A stretch of 6,754 bases of DNA from Armatimonadota bacterium (GTDB lineage Bacteria > Armatimonadota > DTGP01 > JAHWJO01). The notes below the pieces were generated by a model that did not search any database, was not told the DNA's origin, and saw only the letters and a list, made by a program, of their open reading frames with translations. Every line of letters begins with the position of its first letter. Positions within the stretch are counted from its first letter, which is position 1. This document shows positions 1 to 5,341 of the stretch, in pieces. The DNA is taken from NCBI GenBank assembly GCA_019348365.1, contig JAHWJO010000262.1, positions 1 to 6,754 on the forward strand, given 5' to 3'. A program made the position numbers and the translations under genes.

Positions 1-32
1 TGACTTTGGCGAGTATAATCCTTTGGCTAGGC

Positions 33-340
33 TCATAATTGTCGGATACGCTCTAATAAGGCAAACCCCTTATGCCGGGCTTCTTGCATAATTTCCGCCC
101 ATTTTCGACACAATTCGCGATCGGAATGATAAACGATGTAGCCGGTAAGGAAAGTGCCCATCCTCTGTCGTCGTCCTGAACCTACTGATGCAAAAGCGCC
201 CATCGATCCAGTTCAGCGAGCGTCATAAAGGAGATCAGGGGAAGTTTCCCCATGAGTAACGGACGGTAAAGCTGGGCTCGCGTATCGCTCTTGAAGAGAT
301 ACGACACCACATCGGTATCCACCACGACTGTAGCTATCAT
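33..340 (-). pseudogene. VapC-like PIN-domain toxin, frameshifted and truncated
   Basis: PIN-domain toxins are Mg2+-dependent RNases, and this one pairs with the antitoxin just upstream. The ATG at 340 overlaps the antitoxin stop as ATGA, a normal coupled toxin start. The first frame gives 52 codons: a beta strand ending in the first PIN acidic residue (D8, in VVVDTDVVSYLF) and the second acidic motif (E43, in MTLAELDRWALL). It then hits TAG at 182-184. Shifting the frame there continues the family pattern (GRRQRMGTFLTGYIVYHSDR, then RELCRKWAEIMQEARHKGF) until TGA at 33-35. One base appears to be lost where a Trp codon is expected. The usual ADAWIAA segment and the C-terminal acidic residues are absent, so even the repaired reading frame would lack half of the active site. 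I infer an inactive toxin. A sequencing error could explain the frameshift but not the missing C-terminus. Confidence 0.75.
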
Positions 341-570
341 TCCGGCAACTCACGAGCAACCCCTTCGTTCCGCCATGCACGAACCGTCGCGATGAAATCA
401 TCGATGCTCTCCTCCTCCAGCCAGAAATCGCCCAGTAAATCTTCAAAACGCTCGACCGGCTTGACTCCCTGCTGCTCCGCCAATTCCAGGACTCTCTTAC
501 GAGCTTTCTGAATCATCTCGCTCGATGCCGAGGAATCAGAGGTCAGTTCATCATCCGCAGTACGCGACAT
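337..570 (-). CDS. Type II antitoxin partner of VapC/PIN toxin
   Basis: This is a 77-residue acidic protein, a usual antitoxin size. The N-terminal 20 residues are polar and Ser/Asp-rich. Residues about 19-35 look helical (MIQKARKRVLELAEQQG). The C-terminal part (ERFEDLLGDFWLEEESIDDF, then IATVRAWRNEG) has the acidic, aromatic character of the toxin-wrapping tail of small antitoxins found with PIN toxins. I know this tail as a recurrent pattern in Armatimonadota- and cyanobacteria-like genomes. No clear ribbon-helix-helix or AbrB DNA-binding domain is visible, so the DNA-binding mode is unclear. The start at 570 is fixed by an exceptionally long SD four bases upstream. The stop overlaps the toxin ATG, so the two are translationally coupled. 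The reading frame is intact although the toxin is broken. The assignment rests on context and tail pattern. Confidence 0.8.
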   Translation of the reverse strand: MSRTADDELTSDSSASSEMIQKARKRVLELAEQQGVKPVERFEDLLGDFWLEEESIDDFIATVRAWRNEGVARELPE

Positions 571-586
571 AGGTGATCACCTCCTT
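571..586 (-). promoter_or_regulatory. Extended SD embedded in a 12-bp perfect palindrome
   Basis: On the minus strand AAGGAGGTGATC (575-586) matches the complement of the usual 16S rRNA 3' end over 12 bases. It lies 4 bases before the antitoxin ATG, with 9 bases between AGGAGG and ATG. Bases 571-582 (AGGTGATCACCT) form a perfect palindrome that shares most of the SD. It could be an autoregulatory operator or an RNA stem that hides the SD. The sequence is certain; the role is inferred. Confidence 0.6.
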
Positions 587-596
587 CGTCCCTTCC

Positions 597-625
597 ATTG
601 TATCACTCTCTTGCAGCGGTTTCAT
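597..625 (-). promoter_or_regulatory. Sigma70-like promoter of the toxin-antitoxin operon
   Basis: On the minus strand a -10-like TACAAT (597-602) is preceded, after exactly 17 bases, by a -35-like ATGAAA (620-625). The predicted start of transcription is near 590, giving a leader of about 20 bases that contains the SD. The -35 overlaps the stop codon of the glycosidase gene, so the operon would have its own promoter despite following that gene on the same strand. Found by eye only. Confidence 0.4.
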
Positions 626-1734
626 CCCTCATTCCCCCAGAGCTTGCCACCGCCCTTTGCCTTGCGCCACGCGTCCCGCCAGCGATGGATCTCCACTGCG
701 CCGATGGCCGGCATGTTCTGCCGCTCCTCCTTGGGGCGCATCGCCGGGAACGGCTGGTGCGGCTCGTTCTGATACCAGTAGGCCACGCTGCTCAGGTCCA
801 CCGCCAGCTCGTTCGCGTGGCCGTGCTCGATACTCGCCCGGATCGACTTCTGGAAATAGATCGGGTCGGGGACGTGGAACCGGTAGGAGTGGGTCCGGCC
901 CAGCCAGCCCTCGCGGTTGTTCACGCGCGGGTAGCCGAAGAACGGGTGGCTGTACGGCTCCTTGGGGCACCACGACGAGCAGAAGTAGTCCTCGGTGCCC
1001 GTGCCGTGCAGCGACCCCGGCCACGGCTCTCCGTCGATGAGGAACATGTCGTCCCCTTCCCCGTACCAGATCGGCGAGGGGCAGTCCACGAAGTAGTTCA
1101 CCCCCACGAACTGGCCCTGCCCCTCCGCTTCGAGGAAGAGATAGTTGTTCGCGTCGCTGGGATTCTTCGCCTCCGGGCCGAGCACGCCCCACTCGTTCTC
1201 CGTGTCTTCCGCGCCGGGGTCCGTCAGCTCGCGGTTCCACCAGGCGTGGAACCGCCCGATGTCGCCGCCGATGGAATCATGCTCCTCGTAATCCACGTAG
1301 TAGTAGAAGGAATCGATGGGCACGTCGCACTGGTTCTCGATCTCGATCCGCGCGCCGTCGCCGAAGGGCATCGGGAAGTAGCAATTGAGGGCGTTCCCGC
1401 CCACCGGGGCCGCCGCCAGCGGCAGGGAGGCGAAGTTGTACTTCTCCCCCCACCCCTGCCCGAAGAAATCGCCGATGGGCGATTCGACGCTGGGGTGAGC
1501 CTCGCCGTCCCAGTACATCCGGAGCAGCGTGTTGCGCCGGACCATCGGGTCGGAGCAGGAGATCGTGACCCAGATGTGCTTGACGACGCCCGCGCCGTCC
1601 ATCTTCGCGATGTCCACGCGCTCCCCAGCGGGGATTCGGGTGAAGTCGGCGTTGCCGCCGGAGCGGTCGTAGCTGGAAATCCGCTTCGTGCGGATCGTGC
1701 GGAGCTGGGTCAGGCTATCGAGAGCGTTGAACAC
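622..1734 (-). CDS. DUF2961 / GH172-family glycoside hydrolase
   Basis: This 370-residue protein has the full DUF2961 layout, now glycoside hydrolase family 172. Characterised members act on difructose dianhydride I or on arabinofuranoside linkages. The N-terminus (SSYDRSGGNADFTRIPAGE, residues 20-38) and GVVKHIWVTI (49-58) are typical opening motifs. WYGEGDDMF (223-231) and GTGTEDYF (244-251) carry Glu226 and Glu248, spaced like the catalytic glutamates of the bifidobacterial enzyme as I remember it. GRTHSYRFHVPDP (279-291) is another family motif. No signal peptide is visible, so it is predicted cytoplasmic, acting on imported oligosaccharides. The start is GTG, set by TGGAGGA at 1739-1745. 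The length is ordinary for the short, single-domain form of the family. No transporter or other sugar gene adjoins it, so the substrate cannot be named. Confidence 0.9.
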   Translation of the reverse strand: MFNALDSLTQLRTIRTKRISSYDRSGGNADFTRIPAGERVDIAKMDGAGVVKHIWVTISCSDPMVRRNTLLRMYWDGEAHPSVESPIGDFFGQGWGEKYNFASLPLAAAPVGGNALNCYFPMPFGDGARIEIENQCDVPIDSFYYYVDYEEHDSIGGDIGRFHAWWNRELTDPGAEDTENEWGVLGPEAKNPSDANNYLFLEAEGQGQFVGVNYFVDCPSPIWYGEGDDMFLIDGEPWPGSLHGTGTEDYFCSSWCPKEPYSHPFFGYPRVNNREGWLGRTHSYRFHVPDPIYFQKSIRASIEHGHANELAVDLSSVAYWYQNEPHQPFPAMRPKEERQNMPAIGAVEIHRWRDAWRKAKGGGKLWGNEG

Positions 1735-1738
1735 GGAA

Positions 1739-1745
1739 TCCTCCA
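1739..1745 (-). promoter_or_regulatory. SD that fixes the GTG start of the GH172 gene
   Basis: On the minus strand TGGAGGA lies 4 bases before the GTG at 1732-1734 (GGAGG to GTG is 5 bases). It supports GTG as the true start. Confidence 0.6.
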
Positions 1746-1787
1746 GGGGGAGTGGAACAGGCTAAAAGTAGGCTGGCGATAGGATGC

Positions 1788-1805
1788 AAAAACCATCGGT
1801 GATGG
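1788..1805 (-). terminator. Possible intrinsic terminator after the pentad-repeat gene
   Basis: Reading the minus strand, CCATC-ACC-GATGG (1805-1793) forms a 5-bp stem with a 3-base loop, followed directly by TTTTT (1792-1788). It begins 13 bases past the TAA of the pentad-repeat gene and lies before the GH172 gene, where it would separate the two transcripts. The stem is short, so termination may be weak. Confidence 0.4.
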
Positions 1806-1818
1806 ACTTTGTGGAAAG

Positions 1819-2139
1819 TTAGCGGGAACGGTGGTCCTCATCCACAATCAGCTCTTGAACGTGGAGGCGGCGGACCTGCAAGTCGTCGATACGGAGTTTC
1901 TGGATGTGCCCTTTCCTGACGGCGAGACGGCCAATCGCCAGCGCGCCCATCGCCATTGCACCCACGGCGAACGCGCCCATGGCGAGCGCCCCCGCGAGGG
2001 CGGCCCCCACCGAAGATGTGCCGGTGGCGGCGGCTCCCGTCGCTGTCGCTCCGACCGCGAGGGATTTATAGTGGAGGTGCTTCGATGGAACCGGCACGTC
2101 TTCCGAACCGGTCGGGATCTCTTCGTCCTGTGCTTCCAT
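1819..2139 (-). CDS. Small protein of fifteen tandem five-residue repeats
   Basis: This is a 106-residue protein of unknown function. After a polar N-terminus of about 26 residues, residues 27-101 fall into 15 uninterrupted pentads. The third position is always small or hydrophobic (V, T, A, M or I). The first nine pentads end in Gly plus Ala, Thr or Arg (such as LAMGA FAVGA MAMGA). The last six swap Gly for charged residues (LRIDD LQVRR LHVQE). The period recalls pentapeptide-repeat proteins, which form a square beta-helix, though the consensus here is not the usual A(D/N)LXX. The Gly/Ala part could instead lie in a membrane. A longer reading with GTG at 2154 exists, but the ATG at 2139 has AAAGGA six bases upstream. 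It lies 59 bases downstream of the VOC gene on the same strand, so it may be co-transcribed. I have seen similar proteins in environmental genomes but know no tested function. Confidence 0.75.
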   Translation of the reverse strand: MEAQDEEIPTGSEDVPVPSKHLHYKSLAVGATATGAAATGTSSVGAALAGALAMGAFAVGAMAMGALAIGRLAVRKGHIQKLRIDDLQVRRLHVQELIVDEDHRSR

Positions 2140-2145
2140 GAACGT

Positions 2146-2151
2146 TCCTTT
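2146..2151 (-). promoter_or_regulatory. SD that selects the ATG start of the pentad-repeat gene
   Basis: AAAGGA on the minus strand ends 6 bases before the ATG at 2137-2139. The upstream in-frame GTG at 2154 has no comparable site, so the shorter protein is preferred. Confidence 0.55.
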
Positions 2152-2198
2152 CACGCGGGATCACTTTACATTTCTCTCCAGCAGGGTCTCGCGCCGTC

Positions 2199-2672
2199 TC
2201 AGCCGACGGCCCGGCCTTCGCGCTTCTTTTCCAGCAGCTCGATGACGAGCCCCAAACGGTCCTCCGCGTCGAAGTAGGCGTACTGGCCCTCGCCCATGTC
2301 GCCGCGCTGGACCATCGGGATCTCCTGCCCTTTCAGGAAATCGACGCTCCGCTGCATTCCCTCCACCCAGAACGCGATGTGATGCACCCCCTCGCCCTTG
2401 CGGTCCAGGGCTTCCTGCCAGGTGCTCTTCCCTCCGAGCGGCTGAATCAGTTCCAGCTGGACCGAGCCCAGGTTGAAGAACGCGAGCTTCGCCCGCGCGT
2501 CGGAGGGCTCCCCCCGGAAAGACATCTCGACCTCGTTCCCCGGCTCGGTGGTGATGATGTTCGGGACGGGCAGGCCGAGCACGTCGGCGTACCGTTTCGC
2601 GGTTTCTTCGATGTCGTGGACGACGACGGCGACCTGCGCGAGCGTCGTGCTCCCCAGATGCGTTGAACTCAA
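2199..2672 (-). CDS. VOC-superfamily metalloprotein (glyoxalase / methylmalonyl-CoA epimerase-like)
   Basis: This 157-residue protein has two beta-alpha-beta-beta-beta modules of the vicinal-oxygen-chelate fold. The closest pattern I recognise is methylmalonyl-CoA epimerase or lactoylglutathione lyase: a first-strand motif (LAQVAVVVHDIEET), a middle VQLELIQP, GEGVHHIAFWVEGM, and a final GLVIELLE. Probable metal ligands, numbered from the chosen start, are Gln13, Glu74, His98 and Glu145. Gln at the first position, usually His in the epimerase, makes a different substrate possible. No signal peptide is seen, so it is cytoplasmic. The start chosen is TTG at 2672, because GGAAGGGAG sits 6 bases upstream and the sequence before it is not conserved-looking. 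A TTG at 2711 is the alternative. No mutase or other propionate gene lies nearby, so the pathway cannot be fixed. It could also be a dioxygenase-like or resistance-type VOC protein. Confidence 0.85.
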   Translation of the reverse strand: MSSTHLGSTTLAQVAVVVHDIEETAKRYADVLGLPVPNIITTEPGNEVEMSFRGEPSDARAKLAFFNLGSVQLELIQPLGGKSTWQEALDRKGEGVHHIAFWVEGMQRSVDFLKGQEIPMVQRGDMGEGQYAYFDAEDRLGLVIELLEKKREGRAVG

Positions 2673-2678
2673 GACGAT

Positions 2679-2687
2679 CTCCCTTCC
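2679..2687 (-). promoter_or_regulatory. SD that selects the TTG start of the VOC gene
   Basis: GGAAGGGAG on the minus strand lies 6 bases before TTG (2670-2672). The same 6-base spacing recurs at the pentad and aminopeptidase genes, which strengthens the choice. Confidence 0.55.
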
Positions 2688-2691
2688 GTGT

Positions 2692-2704
2692 ATGAACCGT
2701 TCAT
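2692..2704. promoter_or_regulatory. 13-bp inverted repeat in the divergent VOC/aminopeptidase region
   Basis: ATGAAC-C-GTTCAT has perfect 6-bp arms around one base. It lies 20 bases upstream of the VOC start, between divergent genes, where a repressor could act on the VOC gene. I saw no convincing -10/-35 pair in 2673-2857. Confidence 0.3.
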
Positions 2705-2843
2705 CCCTCAAAGCTCTTCAGATGGACTCGTATCTCACGCAGATAGCTCGGCGAATTCAGAATCCTCGCCTCTCATTTTGAACCTTTCGGGGGGATCGAC
2801 AAAAATAGAGGCAGCGATTTGAGGATGCTTTTATATTTTGCCG

Positions 2844-2851
2844 AAAAGGAG
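2844..2851 (+). promoter_or_regulatory. SD that selects the GTG start of the aminopeptidase gene
   Basis: AAAAGGAG lies 6 bases before GTG at 2858-2860. It falls inside a longer open frame from TTG at 2819, which has no SD and adds 13 residues not typical of the family. Confidence 0.65.
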
Positions 2852-2857
2852 CGCCGC

Positions 2858-3988
2858 GTGAAAGATCCCCGTTACACTCAACTGGCCCGGCTCATCGTCT
2901 CCCACTCCCTCCGCGTGAACGCGGGCGACCGGGTGCTGGTGGAAGCCTTCGATATTCCGACCGACTTCACTTCCGAGCTGGTCCGCGCCGTCGCGGATGC
3001 CGGGGGACTCCCCCTCGTCAGCACCTATCAACAAGCTGTGCTGCGGTCGGTGATCATGAACGCCACCGAGGAGCAGATGAAAGCCATCGGCGAGGTGGAG
3101 CGCGCCCGCATGGAGGCGGTGCAGTGCTACGTCGGCATCCGGGGATACCCCAACATCAGCGAGATGTCGGACATCCCCGCCGAGCGGATGGAACTCTATG
3201 AGAAGCACTGGTGGCACTACGTCCACTCCGACGTTCGCGTGCCGAATACCCGTTGGGTGGTGCTCCGGTGGCCCCTGCCCGGCATGGCGCAGGCGGCGGG
3301 GATGAGCACCGAAGCGTTCGAGGACTTCTACTTCCGAGTCTGCGCGGACGTGGACTACGCCCGGATGGCGCGGGCGATGGAACCCCTCCGCGAGCTGATG
3401 GACCGGACGGACCGCGTGCGGATCACCGGCCCCGGCACCGATCTCACCTTCAGCAAGAAAGGAATCCCCGCCATCCCCTGCGCCGGAGACCGGAATATCC
3501 CCGACGGCGAGTGCTTCACCTGCCCGGTGCGAGACTCGGTGAACGGGGTCATCCAGTTCAACTGCGAGACGCTCTACCGGGGGACGGTCTTCAATGGCAT
3601 CCGGCTCGTCTTCCGGGATGGCCGGATCGTCGAGGCGACGGCGGCGGGCGACACGGAAAAGCTGAACGAAATCCTCGATTCGGACGAGGGCGCGCGGTAC
3701 ATCGGGGAGTGGTCGCTGGCGTTCAATCCCGCCATCACCCGCCCGATGAAGGACATCCTCTTCGACGAGAAGATCGCGGGAAGCTTCCACCTCACGCCCG
3801 GACAGGCTTACGAGGAGGCGGACAACGGCAACCGGAGCCAGGTCCACTGGGACATGGTCTGCCTGCAAATGGCGGAGCAGGGTGGCGGGGAGATCCACTT
3901 CGACGACGTGCTGATCCGCAAGGACGGCCTGTTCGTCCTGCCGGAGCTGCTGGAATTAAACCCCGACCGACTCTCACTGGGGAGTTAG
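2858..3988 (+). CDS. M29-family aminopeptidase (thermophilic metalloprotease family)
   Basis: This is a 376-residue cytoplasmic exopeptidase of peptidase family M29 (AmpS/AmpT/PepS type), which uses a two-metal centre to release N-terminal residues. The N-terminus (DPRYTQLARLIVSHSLRVNA) is the usual opening. NIPDGECFTCPV holds Glu218. GEWSLAFNP holds Glu284. FDEKIAGSFHLTPGQAYEE holds His311 and Tyr318. SQVHWDMV holds His330 and Asp332. The 66-residue gap between the glutamates and the His-to-Tyr gap of 7 fit the metal and catalytic residues of Thermus AmpT as I remember them. The loop between Tyr and the last His is about half as long (12 against 24), which may alter specificity. Length is slightly below the usual 400-410. 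The start is GTG at 2858, from the SD. The gene ends inside a G-rich octamer array and converges on the PhyH gene 53 bases away. Confidence 0.9.
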   Translation: MKDPRYTQLARLIVSHSLRVNAGDRVLVEAFDIPTDFTSELVRAVADAGGLPLVSTYQQAVLRSVIMNATEEQMKAIGEVERARMEAVQCYVGIRGYPNISEMSDIPAERMELYEKHWWHYVHSDVRVPNTRWVVLRWPLPGMAQAAGMSTEAFEDFYFRVCADVDYARMARAMEPLRELMDRTDRVRITGPGTDLTFSKKGIPAIPCAGDRNIPDGECFTCPVRDSVNGVIQFNCETLYRGTVFNGIRLVFRDGRIVEATAAGDTEKLNEILDSDEGARYIGEWSLAFNPAITRPMKDILFDEKIAGSFHLTPGQAYEEADNGNRSQVHWDMVCLQMAEQGGGEIHFDDVLIRKDGLFVLPELLELNPDRLSLGS

Positions 3989-4027
3989 GAAATTAGGGAA
4001 TGGGGGAGTTGGGAAATTAGAGAGTTG
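3979..4027 (+). repeat. G-rich octamer tandem array at the aminopeptidase 3' end
   Basis: From 3980 to 4027 there are six consecutive 8-base units: GGGAGTTA, GGAAATTA, GGGAATGG, GGGAGTTG, GGAAATTA, GAGAGTTG. At a coarser scale, an 18-base unit at 3979-3996 recurs at 4003-4020 with one mismatch. The stop codon of the aminopeptidase (3986-3988) falls inside the first units. The G-runs could fold as a loose G-quadruplex. There is no hairpin plus T-run between the two convergent genes. Confidence 0.75.
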
Positions 4028-4041
4028 CGCCCTCACCCCAA

Positions 4042-5010
4042 TCAGGAGCCGTTCTTCGATTCGGCATCGGGAGAAAGGTCGCTGGCTTTGCGGGAGGCGC
4101 CTTCATTCGCTTTACAGGTGCGGAGCCACACGTTCTTCGGCGGGTTGTCGTATCCCTTCCAGGCGTAGGGGTCCACTCCCGCCACCGGGATCACGTCCCG
4201 GCGGTCCGCCGTGGCCGGGGTCTCCCCTTCCTTCAGGCTCCACGGCAGCCGCGACCACGCGTTGCAGTAGTGGTTCACCAGCACCCGCCGAAAGACGCTG
4301 CTCCGGTTCTTGAACGACCGGTGCAGCAGGTAGCCGTTGAAGAAGACCACCGTCCCCGCCTTCACCTCGACCGGGACCTCGCCGGATTCTTCAAAGCCGT
4401 AACTCTCCCCCGCGAAATCGAATTCGTCCGGATTGTCGTGCGTGCGCTGCGGATAGAGGTACCCCATGCGGTGCGAGCCGGGAATCACCCGGAGGCAACC
4501 GTTCTCCACCGTCGCATCATCCATCGCGATCCACGCCCCGATGAGCGAGCGGTCGCGGGTGGGGATGTAGATCTCGTCCTGATGCCACGCCTGTCCCTGG
4601 AACTGCGGCGGCTTCACGAAGAGCATGGACTGCATGCACTTCACGCTCCCGTCCCAGAACGGGAGATGCGCGGCGGTGATCTGGCTCAGCACGCCGCAGA
4701 TCTTCGGGTGCTTCACGTACTTTTCGATGACCGGGCTGATGTAGTGCGGCTGGTGGATGCAGAGGATGCTTTCCAGGGTCTCCTGATCGCTGAGGGTTTC
4801 GGGGAGGGGCTGGAGGGTCTCGCAGGGATAGCCGCCTCGCGCGAGCTTCACGGCATCCCGGCGCAGCTCCTCGATCTCGTCCGGCGTGACGAGGTCCGGG
4901 ACGGCAAGGAAACCGTTTTCAACGAAGGAGCGCACCTGGTCCTCGGACGCGATCTTCGGGACTTCGATCCGGGGCGAGACCGGGGCGGGGGAAAGTACGG
5001 CGGTGTCCAT
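4042..5010 (-). CDS. Phytanoyl-CoA dioxygenase (PhyH)-family Fe(II)/2-oxoglutarate oxygenase
   Basis: This 322-residue protein has the double-stranded beta-helix fold of the PhyH family. These enzymes couple oxidation of 2-oxoglutarate and O2 to hydroxylation of a small or lipid substrate. The Fe(II) triad is His143 and Asp145 in AWHQDEIYIPTRD plus His230 in NGYLLHRSFKN. Arg241, 11 residues after the last His as in human PhyH, should bind 2-oxoglutarate. AMDDATVENGCLRVIPGSHR (162-181) is the family hallmark strand. SEDQVRSFVENGFLAVPDLV (22-41) is the usual N-terminal helix and strand. The tail after about residue 300 is polar and probably disordered. No signal peptide is seen. The ATG at 5010 has only a weak SD (GGAG about 12 bases upstream). 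Substrates in this family are very varied and nothing nearby names one. Confidence 0.9.
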   Translation of the reverse strand: MDTAVLSPAPVSPRIEVPKIASEDQVRSFVENGFLAVPDLVTPDEIEELRRDAVKLARGGYPCETLQPLPETLSDQETLESILCIHQPHYISPVIEKYVKHPKICGVLSQITAAHLPFWDGSVKCMQSMLFVKPPQFQGQAWHQDEIYIPTRDRSLIGAWIAMDDATVENGCLRVIPGSHRMGYLYPQRTHDNPDEFDFAGESYGFEESGEVPVEVKAGTVVFFNGYLLHRSFKNRSSVFRRVLVNHYCNAWSRLPWSLKEGETPATADRRDVIPVAGVDPYAWKGYDNPPKNVWLRTCKANEGASRKASDLSPDAESKNGS

Positions 5011-5215
5011 GAGGGATCTATCTCCATTGGGGCCTGAGGGTATCGGGAATCGACTTCCGGGTTCCTATTTACCCCTTTCCGATGATATTCCTCTCCATGG
5101 CTCCTTTATCGATCTCATTACGTCCGGAGTATGATCAAATGCTCGAAATTATAATAATTGATCGGAATTCTCTGTTACCTTGATCCGCTCATCGGGTCCT
5201 ACAAAAAGGGATTAC

Positions 5216-5233
5216 TGTAAGGAATCCATTACA
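5216..5233. promoter_or_regulatory. Inverted repeat TGTAA-N8-TTACA, possible operator
   Basis: An 18-base dyad has perfect 5-bp ends and 14 of 18 symmetric positions overall, centred about 117 bases before the secreted-protein ATG. The size fits a dimeric repressor site. A second short dyad, TTACTGTAA, overlaps it at 5212-5220. No regulator gene lies in the window. Confidence 0.35.
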
Positions 5234-5266
5234 TTCAAGCGTACGAGCTTCACGGATGGAGTTTTT

Positions 5267-5290
5267 CTACTGCTCATCAGGAAGCAGTAG
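5267..5290 (+). promoter_or_regulatory. Hairpin with perfect 8-bp arms upstream of the secreted protein
   Basis: CTACTGCT (5267-5274) and AGCAGTAG (5283-5290) are exact reverse complements around an 8-base loop, ending 51 bases before the ATG at 5342. No T-run follows, so it is not a terminator. It could be a leader-RNA stem or an operator. Confidence 0.4.
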
Positions 5291-5341
5291 CACACTCAAA
5301 CATTCTTCGATAGTGCCGGATTTAGAAAGGACACGGAAGTA

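Larger units (their letters stand above)
5011..5341. other. AT-rich divergent control region between PhyH and the nucleoside-hydrolase-like gene
   Basis: This 331-base stretch has no supportable gene and is visibly AT-richer than its flanks. It must hold the promoters of both divergent genes. AATTATAATAATT at 5148-5160 offers a perfect TATAAT on the plus strand (5150-5155) and on the minus strand (5153-5148), but neither has a good -35 at 16-18 bases. Two inverted repeats on the plus-gene side are listed separately. No riboswitch or small RNA was recognised. Confidence 0.5.

Noticed and set aside
33..60. Remnant of the third PIN motif in yet another frame (SDNYE-like string)
   Set aside because: Only the Asp and an aromatic residue agree with ADAWIAA, which is within chance for such a short stretch.
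176..190. Programmed frameshift that would rescue the toxin
   Set aside because: No slippery heptamer or downstream stimulatory structure was seen, and the C-terminal catalytic part is missing anyway.
213..446. 77-codon minus-strand frame overlapping the toxin-antitoxin junction
   Set aside because: It is out of frame with both genes, lacks motifs and begins inside the antitoxin. The ATGA coupling explains this DNA better.
598..1782. Long plus-strand open frame opposite the GH172 gene
   Set aside because: Its translation is Arg/Val/Ala-rich with no motif. It mirrors the high-GC third positions of the real gene.
2832..2837. TATATT as the -10 of the aminopeptidase gene
   Set aside because: Transcription would begin at the SD itself and no -35 is found.
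2831..3898. Long minus-strand open frame opposite the aminopeptidase gene
   Set aside because: Its composition is His/Arg/Asp-rich and family-free, while the plus strand carries a clear M29 protein.
3979..4027. CRISPR array or telomere-like end
   Set aside because: The units are 8 bases with no spacers and lie between two ordinary genes.
4270..5037. Plus-strand open frame opposite the PhyH gene
   Set aside because: It is an antisense shadow. The PhyH metal and 2-oxoglutarate residues are intact on the minus strand.
5148..5160. Perfect TATAAT as a promoter for either divergent gene
   Set aside because: No acceptable -35 lies 16-18 bases away on either strand, and AT-rich DNA yields such hexamers by chance.
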